Positions 8,457 through 15,584 of a stretch of 34,941 nucleotides of DNA are shown here, piece by piece. The translations under genes and the position numbers were made by a program. The notes under the pieces are model-generated. The model did not search any database. It was not told the DNA's origin and was given only the letters and a program-made list of their open reading frames with translations. The DNA lies in contig DGNT01000129.1 of the NCBI GenBank assembly GCA_002389055.1, forward strand, positions 1 through 34,941, given 5' to 3'. Source of the stretch: Alcanivorax sp. UBA4485. Its GTDB lineage: Bacteria; Pseudomonadota; Gammaproteobacteria; Pseudomonadales; Alcanivoracaceae. Each line of letters begins with the position of its first letter. The stretch's first letter is position 1.

Positions 8457-9860
8457 ATGGGATTCGCCGATTACCCCTTCACTTCGCGCTATCTGACCGT
8501 CGACGGTCACCGCCTTCACTACATCGACGAAGGCCAGGGCCCGACCCTGTTATTCCTGCACGGCAACCCCACCAGCAGCTATCTGTGGCGCAACGTGATC
8601 AAGCCGCTGAGCGCCCACTACCGCTGCGTGGCGCTGGACCTGATTGGCTTCGGCAAAAGCGATAAGCCCGATCTCGACTACCGCTTCCTGACCCACTACC
8701 ACTTCCTGCACGCGTTCGTCGCCGGACTCGACCTCACCGAGGTCACGCTGGTGCTGCACGACTGGGGCGGGCCACTGGGCTTTCGGCTCGCCCAGCATCA
8801 GCCGGAGCGGGTCAGCGCGCTCTGCTTCATGGAAACCTTCCCCTTCACCTTCGATTGGCACGAGTTTCCACCGGCGGCGCGGCCGCTGTTCTTCGCCTTC
8901 CGGCAGCGGCGGCTGAGCTACTGGCTGCTGCAGCGGCAAAACCTGTTCGTCAATGTGGTGCTGCGTTTCAGTACCCTGCGGCGGCTGCCGCGCAGTGTGC
9001 TGGCCGCCTACCGGGCGCCGTTTCCAGACGCGCGCAGCCGCTACCCGATCCGGGTGTTCCCCGGCGAGCTGCCGATCAACGACCGGCGCACCGAGACCTG
9101 GGCCGCGATCCAGGATATCGAGCAGCGGCTGGAGCGCATGCCGCAACCCATGCTGCTGCTGCAGTTCCATCCCGGCGCGGTGCTCAGCCGCACCCGGGTG
9201 GCCTGGCTCAGCCAGCGCATCGCCCATCTTGATGTGATCGATTGCGGACGCGGGCTCCACTATGTGCAGGAAGACAGGCCCGAGGCGATCGCCGCCGCGC
9301 TGGCGGACTGGTGCCGTGAACGAGCCCGGCCCGCGTCCGCCGGGGTGCCTGAAGTGGCGGCGGAGGACAAGACCTTCAGCGGCCCCCTGTCCTGGGCCTT
9401 TGCCCGGGCCCGCCCGGCCGGCGGCGACGACGGCCTGGTGGCGGCCTGGTCCGATCAGGGTCTGGTGATGCTCAGCTTCGCCGACGACGCGGACGACGGC
9501 GGGCGCCAGGTGGCGACGCGCTTCCCGGCCAGTCACCTGGAGCGAACCAACAGCGCTCGCATAGACGCGCTTTTCAACGACCCCGGCCACACGCCGCTGC
9601 ATTTGATCGGCACCGACTTCCAACGCCGTGTGTGGCGCGCGCTGCTCGCAGTGCCCGCCGGCAGCACCCGCGACTACGCCGACATCGCCGCCCGTGTGGG
9701 CAGCCAGGCGCGCGCGGTGGGCGGCGCCGTGGCCGCCAACCGCATCGCCGTACTGGTGCCCTGCCACCGGGTGGTGCCGCGCGCCGGCGGCGCCGGCGCC
9801 TATCACTGGGGTGGCGACCGCAAGCGGGCCTTGCTGGCCGCCGAAGGCGTCACCCCCTAA
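8457..9860 (+). CDS. Fusion: haloalkane dehalogenase + O6-alkylguanine-DNA alkyltransferase
   Basis: One unbroken 467-residue frame carries two complete enzymes. Residues 1-290 are an alpha/beta hydrolase with the haloalkane dehalogenase HLD-II set: Asn37 (HGNPTSSYLW) and Trp103 for halide binding, nucleophile Asp102 (HDWGG), acid Glu126 (CFMET) and base His268 (GLHYVQEDRP), aligning with DhaA N41/D106/W107/E130/H272. After a short linker (about 291-305), residues 306-467 match the Ada-C/Ogt/MGMT repair protein: GTDFQRRVW, Tyr407, Arg419 in RAVGGAVAAN, and the alkyl-accepting Cys436 in PCHRV, then GAYHWGG. The start at 8457 is chosen because upstream in-frame ATGs would run into the divergent SET gene and lack homology. 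The domain calls are clear; the joint function is inference. Confidence 0.88.
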   Translation: MGFADYPFTSRYLTVDGHRLHYIDEGQGPTLLFLHGNPTSSYLWRNVIKPLSAHYRCVALDLIGFGKSDKPDLDYRFLTHYHFLHAFVAGLDLTEVTLVLHDWGGPLGFRLAQHQPERVSALCFMETFPFTFDWHEFPPAARPLFFAFRQRRLSYWLLQRQNLFVNVVLRFSTLRRLPRSVLAAYRAPFPDARSRYPIRVFPGELPINDRRTETWAAIQDIEQRLERMPQPMLLLQFHPGAVLSRTRVAWLSQRIAHLDVIDCGRGLHYVQEDRPEAIAAALADWCRERARPASAGVPEVAAEDKTFSGPLSWAFARARPAGGDDGLVAAWSDQGLVMLSFADDADDGGRQVATRFPASHLERTNSARIDALFNDPGHTPLHLIGTDFQRRVWRALLAVPAGSTRDYADIAARVGSQARAVGGAVAANRIAVLVPCHRVVPRAGGAGAYHWGGDRKRALLAAEGVTP

Positions 9861-10005
9861 CCGCGTGCCCGGGTTGGGAATCCTGATATTATTGGCTGGC
9901 GGCGTCCGGTACGCAGGGTTACCCTGGGCCGCCCGGCGCCACCCCGCGTCCGGGCATACGCCGTGAACGGATTTTCGAGCAGTTTTACGAAGGAGTAGCT
10001 CCAGC

Positions 10006-10788
10006 ATGAAACGTCTGTCTCTGCCCGTGGTGGCGGCCCTGGTTCTCACCGCTTGCGCCACTTCCCCCCTGGGACGCCAGCAGTTCCTGTTCTTGCCGGC
10101 CGCGGAAATGGATCAAATGGGCGCCACCGCCTACAGCGAGATGAAAGAGCAGCAGCCCACCGTCACCGGCACCGCCGAGTCCCGCTATGTGGAATGCGTG
10201 GCCGAAGCCATCGTCGCGGTGGTGGATTCCGGCGAGCAGTGGGAAGTGACCGTGTTCAAGGACGACAGCGCCAACGCCTTCGCCCTGCCCGGCGGCAAGA
10301 TCGGCGTGCACACCGGTCTGCTGAAAGTGGCCAATAACCAGGATCAGCTCGCCGCGGTGATCGGCCACGAGGTCGGGCACGTGCTGGCCCAGCACTCCAA
10401 CGAGCGCATGTCGATCCAGTACGCCACCCAGACCGGCACCCAGCTGGTGGCCGCTCTGGCCGGCGGCGACAGCGCCGAGAAACAAACCCTGCTGGGTTTG
10501 CTGGGTGTGGGTGCCCAGTACGGGATTCAGCTGCCGTTCAGCCGCAAGCACGAAGCCGAGGCCGACGTGATTGGCCTGGATCTGATGGCGGAAGCGGGCT
10601 TTGATCCGCGCCAGAGCGTCAACCTGTGGCAGAACATGGCCGCCGCCAACGGCGGTTCACCGCCAGAGTTCCTGTCCACCCACCCCAGCAACCAGACCCG
10701 CATTCAAGGGCTGCAGGCGCGCATTCCCAAGGCCATGCCGCTCTACCAGCAGGCCCAGGCGGCCGGTCGCACGCCCAACTGCGGCTGA
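10006..10788 (+). CDS. M48-family metalloprotease, lipoprotein
   Basis: A 260-residue periplasmic zinc protease of the M48B (LoiP/YggG, OMA1-like) group, thought to degrade damaged outer-membrane or periplasmic proteins. Residues 1-17 form a lipoprotein signal ending LTAC (Cys17). The zinc-binding motif HEVGH is at 121-125, with the third ligand Glu183 in the family motif HEAEAD (182-187). The domain ends with the usual FLSTHPSNQTRIQGL. The length is normal. An AAGGAG ribosome-binding site lies about ten bases before the ATG. It appears to be monocistronic: a repeat copy and a bidirectional terminator follow, and nfuA converges from the right. Confidence 0.9.
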   Translation: MKRLSLPVVAALVLTACATSPLGRQQFLFLPAAEMDQMGATAYSEMKEQQPTVTGTAESRYVECVAEAIVAVVDSGEQWEVTVFKDDSANAFALPGGKIGVHTGLLKVANNQDQLAAVIGHEVGHVLAQHSNERMSIQYATQTGTQLVAALAGGDSAEKQTLLGLLGVGAQYGIQLPFSRKHEAEADVIGLDLMAEAGFDPRQSVNLWQNMAAANGGSPPEFLSTHPSNQTRIQGLQARIPKAMPLYQQAQAAGRTPNCG

Positions 10789-10791
10789 CCT

Positions 10792-10897
10792 TGTGGGAGC
10801 TTGCCTTGCAAGCGAAAGGCCGGCGCTGCCGTTAGAAATCTCTCTGGCATCCTGCCGGGAGCTTCGCTCCCTTTCGCGGGCGGGGCCCGCTCCCACA
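10792..10897. repeat. Nested palindromic intergenic repeat, copy B (right half conserved)
   Basis: Bases 10825-10897 match 1518-1590 of copy A with only four differences over 73 positions, including the GGGAGC-TTC-GCTCCC side hairpin. The left half is shortened and lacks the CCCGGCAGGAT inner arm. Outer arms remain as TGTGGGAGC (10792-10800) with GCTCCCACA (10889-10897). It starts just after the stop of the M48 protease gene and would be in its mRNA. Confidence 0.85.
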
Positions 10898-10911
10898 AAG
10901 CCCGATCGCAC

Positions 10912-10940
10912 AAAAAAGGGCCCTTGAAGGGCCCTTTTTT
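10912..10940. terminator. Bidirectional Rho-independent terminator
   Basis: A perfect GGGCCCT/AGGGCCC stem (10918-10924 with 10928-10934) is flanked by six A on the left and six T on the right, so it can terminate both the plus-strand protease transcript and the minus-strand nfuA transcript that converge here. Confidence 0.92.
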
Positions 10941-10958
10941 GTGGGGAAGCGCGACAAG

Positions 10959-11552
10959 TTACTGGTAGTAGGCGTTCTCGGTGACGGTGTGGTCGGTCTT
11001 GTCGCGGATGCCGGTGAGTTCCGGCAGCTGTTCCATCAGGGTGCGCTCGACGCCGTCCTTGAGGGTCACGTCGACCACCGAGCAGCCCTGGCAGCCGCCG
11101 CCGAATTCCAGTATCGCCACGTTGTCCTCGGTGAGCTCCAGCAACTGGACGTTACCGCCGTGGGCGGCCAGATTCGGGTTGATCTCGGAATACAGCACAT
11201 AGTTGATGCGCTCTTCCAGGGTGGCGTCCGCGCTGATGTCCGGTACCCGTGATTTGGGCGCCCGGAAGGTCAGCTGACCGCCCATGGAGTCCTTCTTGAA
11301 GTCGATCACCGCGTCTTCCAGGTAGCGTACGCTCTTGCCTTCCACGAAGGCGTGGAAGCCTTCGTACTGGTAGCGCTCGTCGCCCTCTTCCTGTTCGCCG
11401 TCGGGGCAATAGGCCATGCAGCACTCCGCGTGGGGGGTGCCGGGGCGTTCCACGAAAATGCGTACGCCGATGTCGCCCTGGTCCTGCCGTGACAGCAGGT
11501 CGCGCAGGTATTCTTGAGCGGAATCTGTGATTCGGATCAGGGGTTCGGTCAT
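10959..11552 (-). CDS. nfuA: Fe-S cluster carrier NfuA
   Basis: A 197-residue carrier that receives [4Fe-4S] clusters from the Isc or Suf machinery and delivers them to target enzymes, especially during oxidative stress or iron starvation. It has the two-domain NfuA layout: a degenerate A-type N-terminal domain (about 1-100; the cysteines present, CCMAYC, are not the A-type triad), then the Nfu domain with the cluster-binding GGGCQGCSVVDVTLKDGVE, Cys154 and Cys157. The C-terminal NAYYQ ending is also typical. The gene stands alone, ending at the shared terminator on its left, and its promoter contains a convincing IscR-type operator at 11572-11596. Confidence 0.97.
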   Translation of the reverse strand: MTEPLIRITDSAQEYLRDLLSRQDQGDIGVRIFVERPGTPHAECCMAYCPDGEQEEGDERYQYEGFHAFVEGKSVRYLEDAVIDFKKDSMGGQLTFRAPKSRVPDISADATLEERINYVLYSEINPNLAAHGGNVQLLELTEDNVAILEFGGGCQGCSVVDVTLKDGVERTLMEQLPELTGIRDKTDHTVTENAYYQ

Positions 11553-11571
11553 GCCGATTCTCGGTTGCGAA

Positions 11572-11596
11572 TTTCCTGACTATTTTAGTCAAGTAT
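11572..11596. promoter_or_regulatory. Putative type 1 IscR operator upstream of nfuA
   Basis: The core is the palindrome TGACTA-TTT-TAGTCA followed by AGTAT. It fits the E. coli type 1 IscR consensus (ATASYYGACTRwwwYAGTCRRSTAT) at 23 of 25 positions; only two outer A's on the left are replaced by T. It lies 20 bases upstream of the nfuA start codon and overlaps the proposed -10 element, which suggests repression by [2Fe-2S]-IscR. The MATE gene promoter lies on the other side, so divergent effects are possible. Confidence 0.75.
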
Positions 11597-11609
11597 TCCC
11601 ACGTTGCAA
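11582..11609 (-). promoter_or_regulatory. Candidate sigma-70 promoter of nfuA
   Basis: On the minus strand, TTGCAA (11609-11604) and TAAAAT (11587-11582) are separated by 16 bp; the -10 matches TATAAT at five of six bases. The -10 hexamer is inside the IscR-like palindrome. The expected leader is about 20 nt or a little more. Confidence 0.5.
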
Positions 11610-11684
11610 TGGGCATAAGGCCCTAGGGTCGATTCCCGCTTTCTGCTAAGGTGCCCGCTTCCTCGACGTGGGGCAGTATCCAGC

Positions 11685-13010
11685 GTGCTTAACCTTTCCC
11701 GCAGCCGGCGCATTCTCGCCCTGGCGCTACCGATCATGGCCGCCATGGCCAGCCAGAGCCTGATGAACCTGGTGGACGCCGCCATGGTCGGCAGCCTGGG
11801 TGGCGAGGCGCTGGCCGGCGTGGGCCTGGGCGGCTACGCCAGTTTTATCGCTATCAGCATGGTGATCGGCCTGGGCGCGGGGGTGCAGGCCATGGTGGCG
11901 CGCCGCAAGGGCGAGCGCGACCGGGCCAACTACGCGGTGCCGTTGAACGCGGGCCTGGTGCTGGGGCTGGCGTTCGCGATACCCATTTCGCTGGTGTTCG
12001 CCCTGGCCAGCGCGCCGATGATGGACTTTCTGGCCCCGACCCCCGGGGTCGCCGAGGTGGGCAGCGACTATTTCGACATGCGGCTGCTCAGTGTCTGGGC
12101 GGTGGCGATGAACTTCAGCTACCGGGGCTATTGGAACGGCATCAACCGCTCCGGCGTCTATATGCGCACCCTGGTGATCACCCATGTCGCCAACGTGATT
12201 TTCAGCTACGGCTTGATCTTCGGCGCCTGGGGCCTGCCCGCGCTGGGCGGCGCCGGGGCCGGCCTGGGCACCAGCCTGGCGCTCTACCTGGGCAGCGCGC
12301 TCTATCTGCTGCAGACTTGGCGGGCGGCCCGGGAACACGGCTTTCTGCGCGCCCGGCCCAGCACTGCCACCCTGCGCCATATTCTGCGCATCAGCCTGCC
12401 CAACGGCGTGCAGCAGTTTTTCTTCGCCACCGGGCTGACGGTACTGTTCTGGATTATCGGCCGGGTGGGCGCCGACGAGGTGGCGGTGGCGCATATCCTG
12501 ATCACGCTGATCCTGTTCTTGATTTTGCCGGCCATCGGCCTGGGCCTGTCGGCGGCGTCGCTGGTGGGCCAGGCGCTGGGCCGGCGGGACGCCGACGACG
12601 CCTACCGCTGGGGCTGGGACGTGACTCGGCTGGCGGTGACGCTGCTGTTCGTGCTGGCGCTGCCCATGTGGCTGGTGCCGGACCTGATTCTCGGCCTGTT
12701 CCTGAAACAGCCGGAGCTGGTGGAGCTGGGCCGCGCGCCGCTGATGATCACCGGTCTGGCGATCTGCCTGGACGGCGTGGCGATCATCTTCACCCAGGCG
12801 CTGCTGGGCGCCGGGGCGGCCCGCTCGGTGATGGTGGTGACGCTGGCCGTGCAGTGGTTTTTCTTTCTGCCGCTGGCCTATATCATCGGCCCCGTGCTGG
12901 GCTACGGGCTGCTCGGCATCTGGCTGGCCCAGGCGTTTCAGCGGCTGATTACATCTTTATTGCTAAGCGGCCTATGGATTAAGCGTGGCTGGGCCCATAT
13001 AGAGTTGTGA
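11685..13010 (+). CDS. MATE-family efflux transporter
   Basis: A 441-residue membrane protein with twelve predicted hydrophobic segments, typical of NorM/DinF-type MATE exporters that expel drugs or metabolites using Na+ or H+ gradients. The first helix, LALALPIMAAMASQSLMNLVDAAMVGSLGGEALAGVGLG, is a good family match (LPxxxxxxxxxxxxxVDxxxVG). LPNGVQQFFFATGL at the start of the second half also fits. It looks nearer to the DinF branch by length and opening, but substrate and ion cannot be assigned. The start is a GTG with a weak GGGGCAG ribosome site. It is divergent from nfuA and only seven bases separate its stop from the next gene, so the two are likely co-transcribed. Confidence 0.9.
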   Translation: MLNLSRSRRILALALPIMAAMASQSLMNLVDAAMVGSLGGEALAGVGLGGYASFIAISMVIGLGAGVQAMVARRKGERDRANYAVPLNAGLVLGLAFAIPISLVFALASAPMMDFLAPTPGVAEVGSDYFDMRLLSVWAVAMNFSYRGYWNGINRSGVYMRTLVITHVANVIFSYGLIFGAWGLPALGGAGAGLGTSLALYLGSALYLLQTWRAAREHGFLRARPSTATLRHILRISLPNGVQQFFFATGLTVLFWIIGRVGADEVAVAHILITLILFLILPAIGLGLSAASLVGQALGRRDADDAYRWGWDVTRLAVTLLFVLALPMWLVPDLILGLFLKQPELVELGRAPLMITGLAICLDGVAIIFTQALLGAGAARSVMVVTLAVQWFFFLPLAYIIGPVLGYGLLGIWLAQAFQRLITSLLLSGLWIKRGWAHIEL

Positions 13011-13017
13011 GGTGACC

Positions 13018-13269
13018 ATGAGCGAGCAACACAAGCACGACCCACAAACCGACGACCGGCAGGACGACCACCAGCGGCCGGGCTTTTTCCAGGTGCTGCA
13101 CAGCGTGCTGGCGGCGATTTTCGGCGTGCAGAGCAGTGGCAACCGCGAGCGTGACTTCAAGAAAGGCAGTGCCGGCGACTATATCGGCGTCTATGTGGTG
13201 ATCGTGATCGCCATCGTGATCGGCATGTTCGTGGTGGTGAACATGGTCCTCGGTGCCGCTGGTTCATAG
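13018..13269 (+). CDS. DUF2970 small membrane protein
   Basis: An 83-residue protein of the DUF2970 family. A charged, His/Asp/Gln-rich N-terminus (1-20) is followed by the family core FFQVLHSVLAAIFGVQSS and NRERDF (23-47), and one transmembrane helix at about 56-79. The ATG at 13018 is chosen because GAGG lies five bases upstream; an in-frame GTG at 13012 overlaps that site. It begins seven bases after the MATE gene. The function of the family is unknown; it is common in Pseudomonas-like bacteria. Confidence 0.85.
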   Translation: MSEQHKHDPQTDDRQDDHQRPGFFQVLHSVLAAIFGVQSSGNRERDFKKGSAGDYIGVYVVIVIAIVIGMFVVVNMVLGAAGS

Positions 13270-13402
13270 CCCCGGGCACTAGCGATATAGCAATATATTT
13301 CTTTTATGTATAAGCCCACTTTGCTACATTTCCCGCCAAATCATGGTGGTAAAGAGAAATATTCTTTACAAATCAACGAATTAAACACGGCGCAACGGCA
13401 TC
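13270..13402 (+). promoter_or_regulatory. AT-rich leader/promoter region of the sulfite reductase genes
   Basis: This 133-bp gap is much richer in A+T than its surroundings (for example, AATATATTTCTTTTATGTATAA near 13290-13311 and AAATATTCTTTACAAATCAA near 13356-13375). Such composition is expected for a CysB-regulated promoter, but no unambiguous -35/-10 pair or CysB half-site could be assigned by eye. No strong ribosome-binding site precedes the start. Confidence 0.4.
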
Positions 13403-15052
13403 ATGTACGTATATCAGGACTATGATCAACGGCTTCTGGAAGAGCGGGTAGCTCAGTACCGCGACCAGACCCGGCGCTATCTGGCCGGCCAGCTCAGCGA
13501 GGACGAGTTCCTGGTGCTGCGGCTGCAGAACGGTCTCTATATTCAGCGTTACGCGCCGATGTTGCGTATTTCGGTGCCCTACGGCCTGCTCTCCAGCGAA
13601 CAGGTACGTACCCTGGCCAAGGTGGTGCGCGAATACGACAAGGGCTTCTGCCACGTCAGCACCCGCCAGAATATCCAGCTCAACTGGCCGGAAGTGCAGG
13701 ATGTGCCGGATATCCTGGCCGAGCTGGCGAGCGTGCAGATGCACGCCATCCAGACCAGCGGTAACTGCATCCGCAACATCACCACCGACGAATACGCCGG
13801 CGTGAACCCCAAGGAGATTGAAGATCCGCGGCCCTGGTGCGAGATCATTCGCCAGTGGGCCACCTTCAACCCGGAATTCGCCTACCTGCCGCGCAAGTTC
13901 AAGATCGCCGTGAACGCGGTGCCGGATGCCGATCCGGCGCTGATCGGCGTGCACGACATCGGCGTCAAAGTGATCCACAACGACGCCGGCGAAACCGGCT
14001 TCCAGGTATGGGCCGGTGGCGGCCTGGGCCGCACCCCGATGACCGGCCAGGTAATCGGCGAGTTCGTGCCCTGGCAGCATCTGCTCGCCTACCTGGAGGC
14101 GATCCTGCGGGTGTACAACAAGTACGGCAACCGCGACAACAAGTTCAAGGCGCGCATCAAGATTCTGGTGAAGGCACTGGGCGCGGAGAAGTACCGCGAA
14201 CTGACCGAGGCGGAATTCGCCGAGCTGAAAGACGGTCCGATGACGCTCACCGAGGAGGAAGTGGCGCGCATCCAGGGCTGCTTCACCGAACCGGCTTACC
14301 GGGATGACGTGGACAGCGGCGTGCTGGACCAGGCGCTGCAGGAAAACCGCGCGTTCAACCGCTGGTACCACACCAATACCCGCGCCCATAAGCGCGACGG
14401 CTATCGCAGCGTCACGTTGACGCTGAAGAAAACCGGCCGGATCCCCGGTGACGTGAGCGACGAGCAGTTGGAAGCGATCGCCGACCTGGCCGACCGCTAC
14501 AGCTTCGGCGAACTGCGCAATACCCACCAGCAGAACATGGTGCTGTCCGACGTGGCCACCGACGATCTGTTCGCGCTGTGGGAAAAACTGGACGCGCTGG
14601 GCATGGCCACCCCCAACCTGGGCCTGCTCACCGACATCGTCGCCTGCCCCGGCGGCGATCTGTGCGCCCTGGCCAACGCCAAATCCGTGCCGGTGGCGGA
14701 AGGCATCCAGCGTCGCTTCGACGACATGGACTACGTCCATGATCTGGGCCCGCTGGACATCAATATTTCCGGGTGCATGAACGCCTGTGGCCATCACCAT
14801 ATCGGCCACATCGGCATCCTCGGCGTGGACAAGAAAGGCAAGGAGTTCTATCAGATCACGCTCGGCGGTCGCGGCGACAAGCTGTCGCGCATCGGCGAGA
14901 AGATGGGGCCCTCCTTCGAGTCCTTCGAAGTCACCGACGTGATCGAAAAGATCATCAATGTGTACGTGGATAAGCGGCTGGAAAACGAGCCGTTCATCGA
15001 CACCTACGAGCGCATTGGTATGGAACCGTTCAAGGAACACGTCTATGGGTAA
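13403..15052 (+). CDS. cysI: Siroheme sulfite reductase (nitrite/sulfite reductase hemoprotein)
   Basis: A 549-residue enzyme that reduces sulfite to sulfide in cysteine biosynthesis, with six electrons passing through a [4Fe-4S] cluster coupled to siroheme. Two ferredoxin-like half domains and two siroheme-binding domains are recognisable: HVSTRQNIQLNW at 84-95 and QTSGNCIRNI at 117-126. The cluster ligands are Cys415 and Cys421 (ACPGGDLC, C-x5-C) and Cys458 and Cys462 (SGCMNAC, C-x3-C). Length and the neighbouring DUF934 gene match the Pseudomonas-type CysI. No flavoprotein partner CysJ is in the window. Its stop codon overlaps the start of the next gene, indicating an operon. Confidence 0.92.
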   Translation: MYVYQDYDQRLLEERVAQYRDQTRRYLAGQLSEDEFLVLRLQNGLYIQRYAPMLRISVPYGLLSSEQVRTLAKVVREYDKGFCHVSTRQNIQLNWPEVQDVPDILAELASVQMHAIQTSGNCIRNITTDEYAGVNPKEIEDPRPWCEIIRQWATFNPEFAYLPRKFKIAVNAVPDADPALIGVHDIGVKVIHNDAGETGFQVWAGGGLGRTPMTGQVIGEFVPWQHLLAYLEAILRVYNKYGNRDNKFKARIKILVKALGAEKYRELTEAEFAELKDGPMTLTEEEVARIQGCFTEPAYRDDVDSGVLDQALQENRAFNRWYHTNTRAHKRDGYRSVTLTLKKTGRIPGDVSDEQLEAIADLADRYSFGELRNTHQQNMVLSDVATDDLFALWEKLDALGMATPNLGLLTDIVACPGGDLCALANAKSVPVAEGIQRRFDDMDYVHDLGPLDINISGCMNACGHHHIGHIGILGVDKKGKEFYQITLGGRGDKLSRIGEKMGPSFESFEVTDVIEKIINVYVDKRLENEPFIDTYERIGMEPFKEHVYG

Positions 15053-15569
15053 GATGATTCTCGACGGCGAAATCGTCGACAACGGCTGGCAGCGGTTCGA
15101 ACCGGGCCAGTTGGAAGAAGACGGTCAGAGCCTGCCGGAGAACCAGCCGGTGATCGTGCCGCTGGCCTACTGGCAGGCCCACCGCAACACCCTGCTGGAG
15201 CGCGAGGCGCCGGTGGGTGTATGCCTGGAGCCCGGCGAGGAGCCCGCCGACCTGGCCGCGGACCTGCCCCACCTGCCGCTGGTGGCGGTGCACTTCCCGG
15301 CCTTCAAGGACGGCCGCGGTTATTCCTACGCCCGCGAATTACGCACCCGCTACCGTTTCACCGGCGAAGTGCGGGCGGTGGGTGACGTGCTGCAGGATCA
15401 GCTGTTCTACATGCACCGCGTCGGCTTCAATGCCTTCGAAGTGCGTGCCGACCGGGACATCGAGGAAGCGCTGGAAAACGGCCTGCGGCCGTTCTCGGTG
15501 ACCTACCAGGGCGACGTGCACGACCCGCGCCCGATTTACCGTCGCCGTCAGGAACTGGAAAACGCCTGA
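15045..15569 (+). CDS. DUF934 protein, sulfite reductase partner
   Basis: A 174-residue DUF934 family protein. The family core is clear: FPAFKDGRGYSYARELRTRY (residues about 84-103), then GEVRAVGDVLQDQLFYMHRVGFNAFEVR. The start at 15045 lies inside the last codons of cysI (8-bp overlap) and has AAGGA about eight bases upstream, so translation is coupled. Proteins of this family are almost always encoded beside siroheme sulfite reductases and are often called putative oxidoreductases; a role in electron supply or assembly is inference. Its stop is 15 bp from the convergent zntB gene. Confidence 0.87.
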   Translation: MGKMILDGEIVDNGWQRFEPGQLEEDGQSLPENQPVIVPLAYWQAHRNTLLEREAPVGVCLEPGEEPADLAADLPHLPLVAVHFPAFKDGRGYSYARELRTRYRFTGEVRAVGDVLQDQLFYMHRVGFNAFEVRADRDIEEALENGLRPFSVTYQGDVHDPRPIYRRRQELENA

Positions 15570-15584
15570 ATACGGGGTAACCGG

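Noticed and set aside
8550..10061. A 503-codon open frame on the minus strand across the fusion gene
   Set aside because: Antisense to a gene with complete catalytic motifs; its composition is typical of a mirror frame and no domain is recognisable.
13373..15082. A 569-codon open frame on the minus strand, longer than cysI itself
   Set aside because: It mirrors the clear cysI gene on the other strand. Its protein is rich in His, Gln, Val and Ala with no known motif, as expected of antisense frames in GC-rich DNA.
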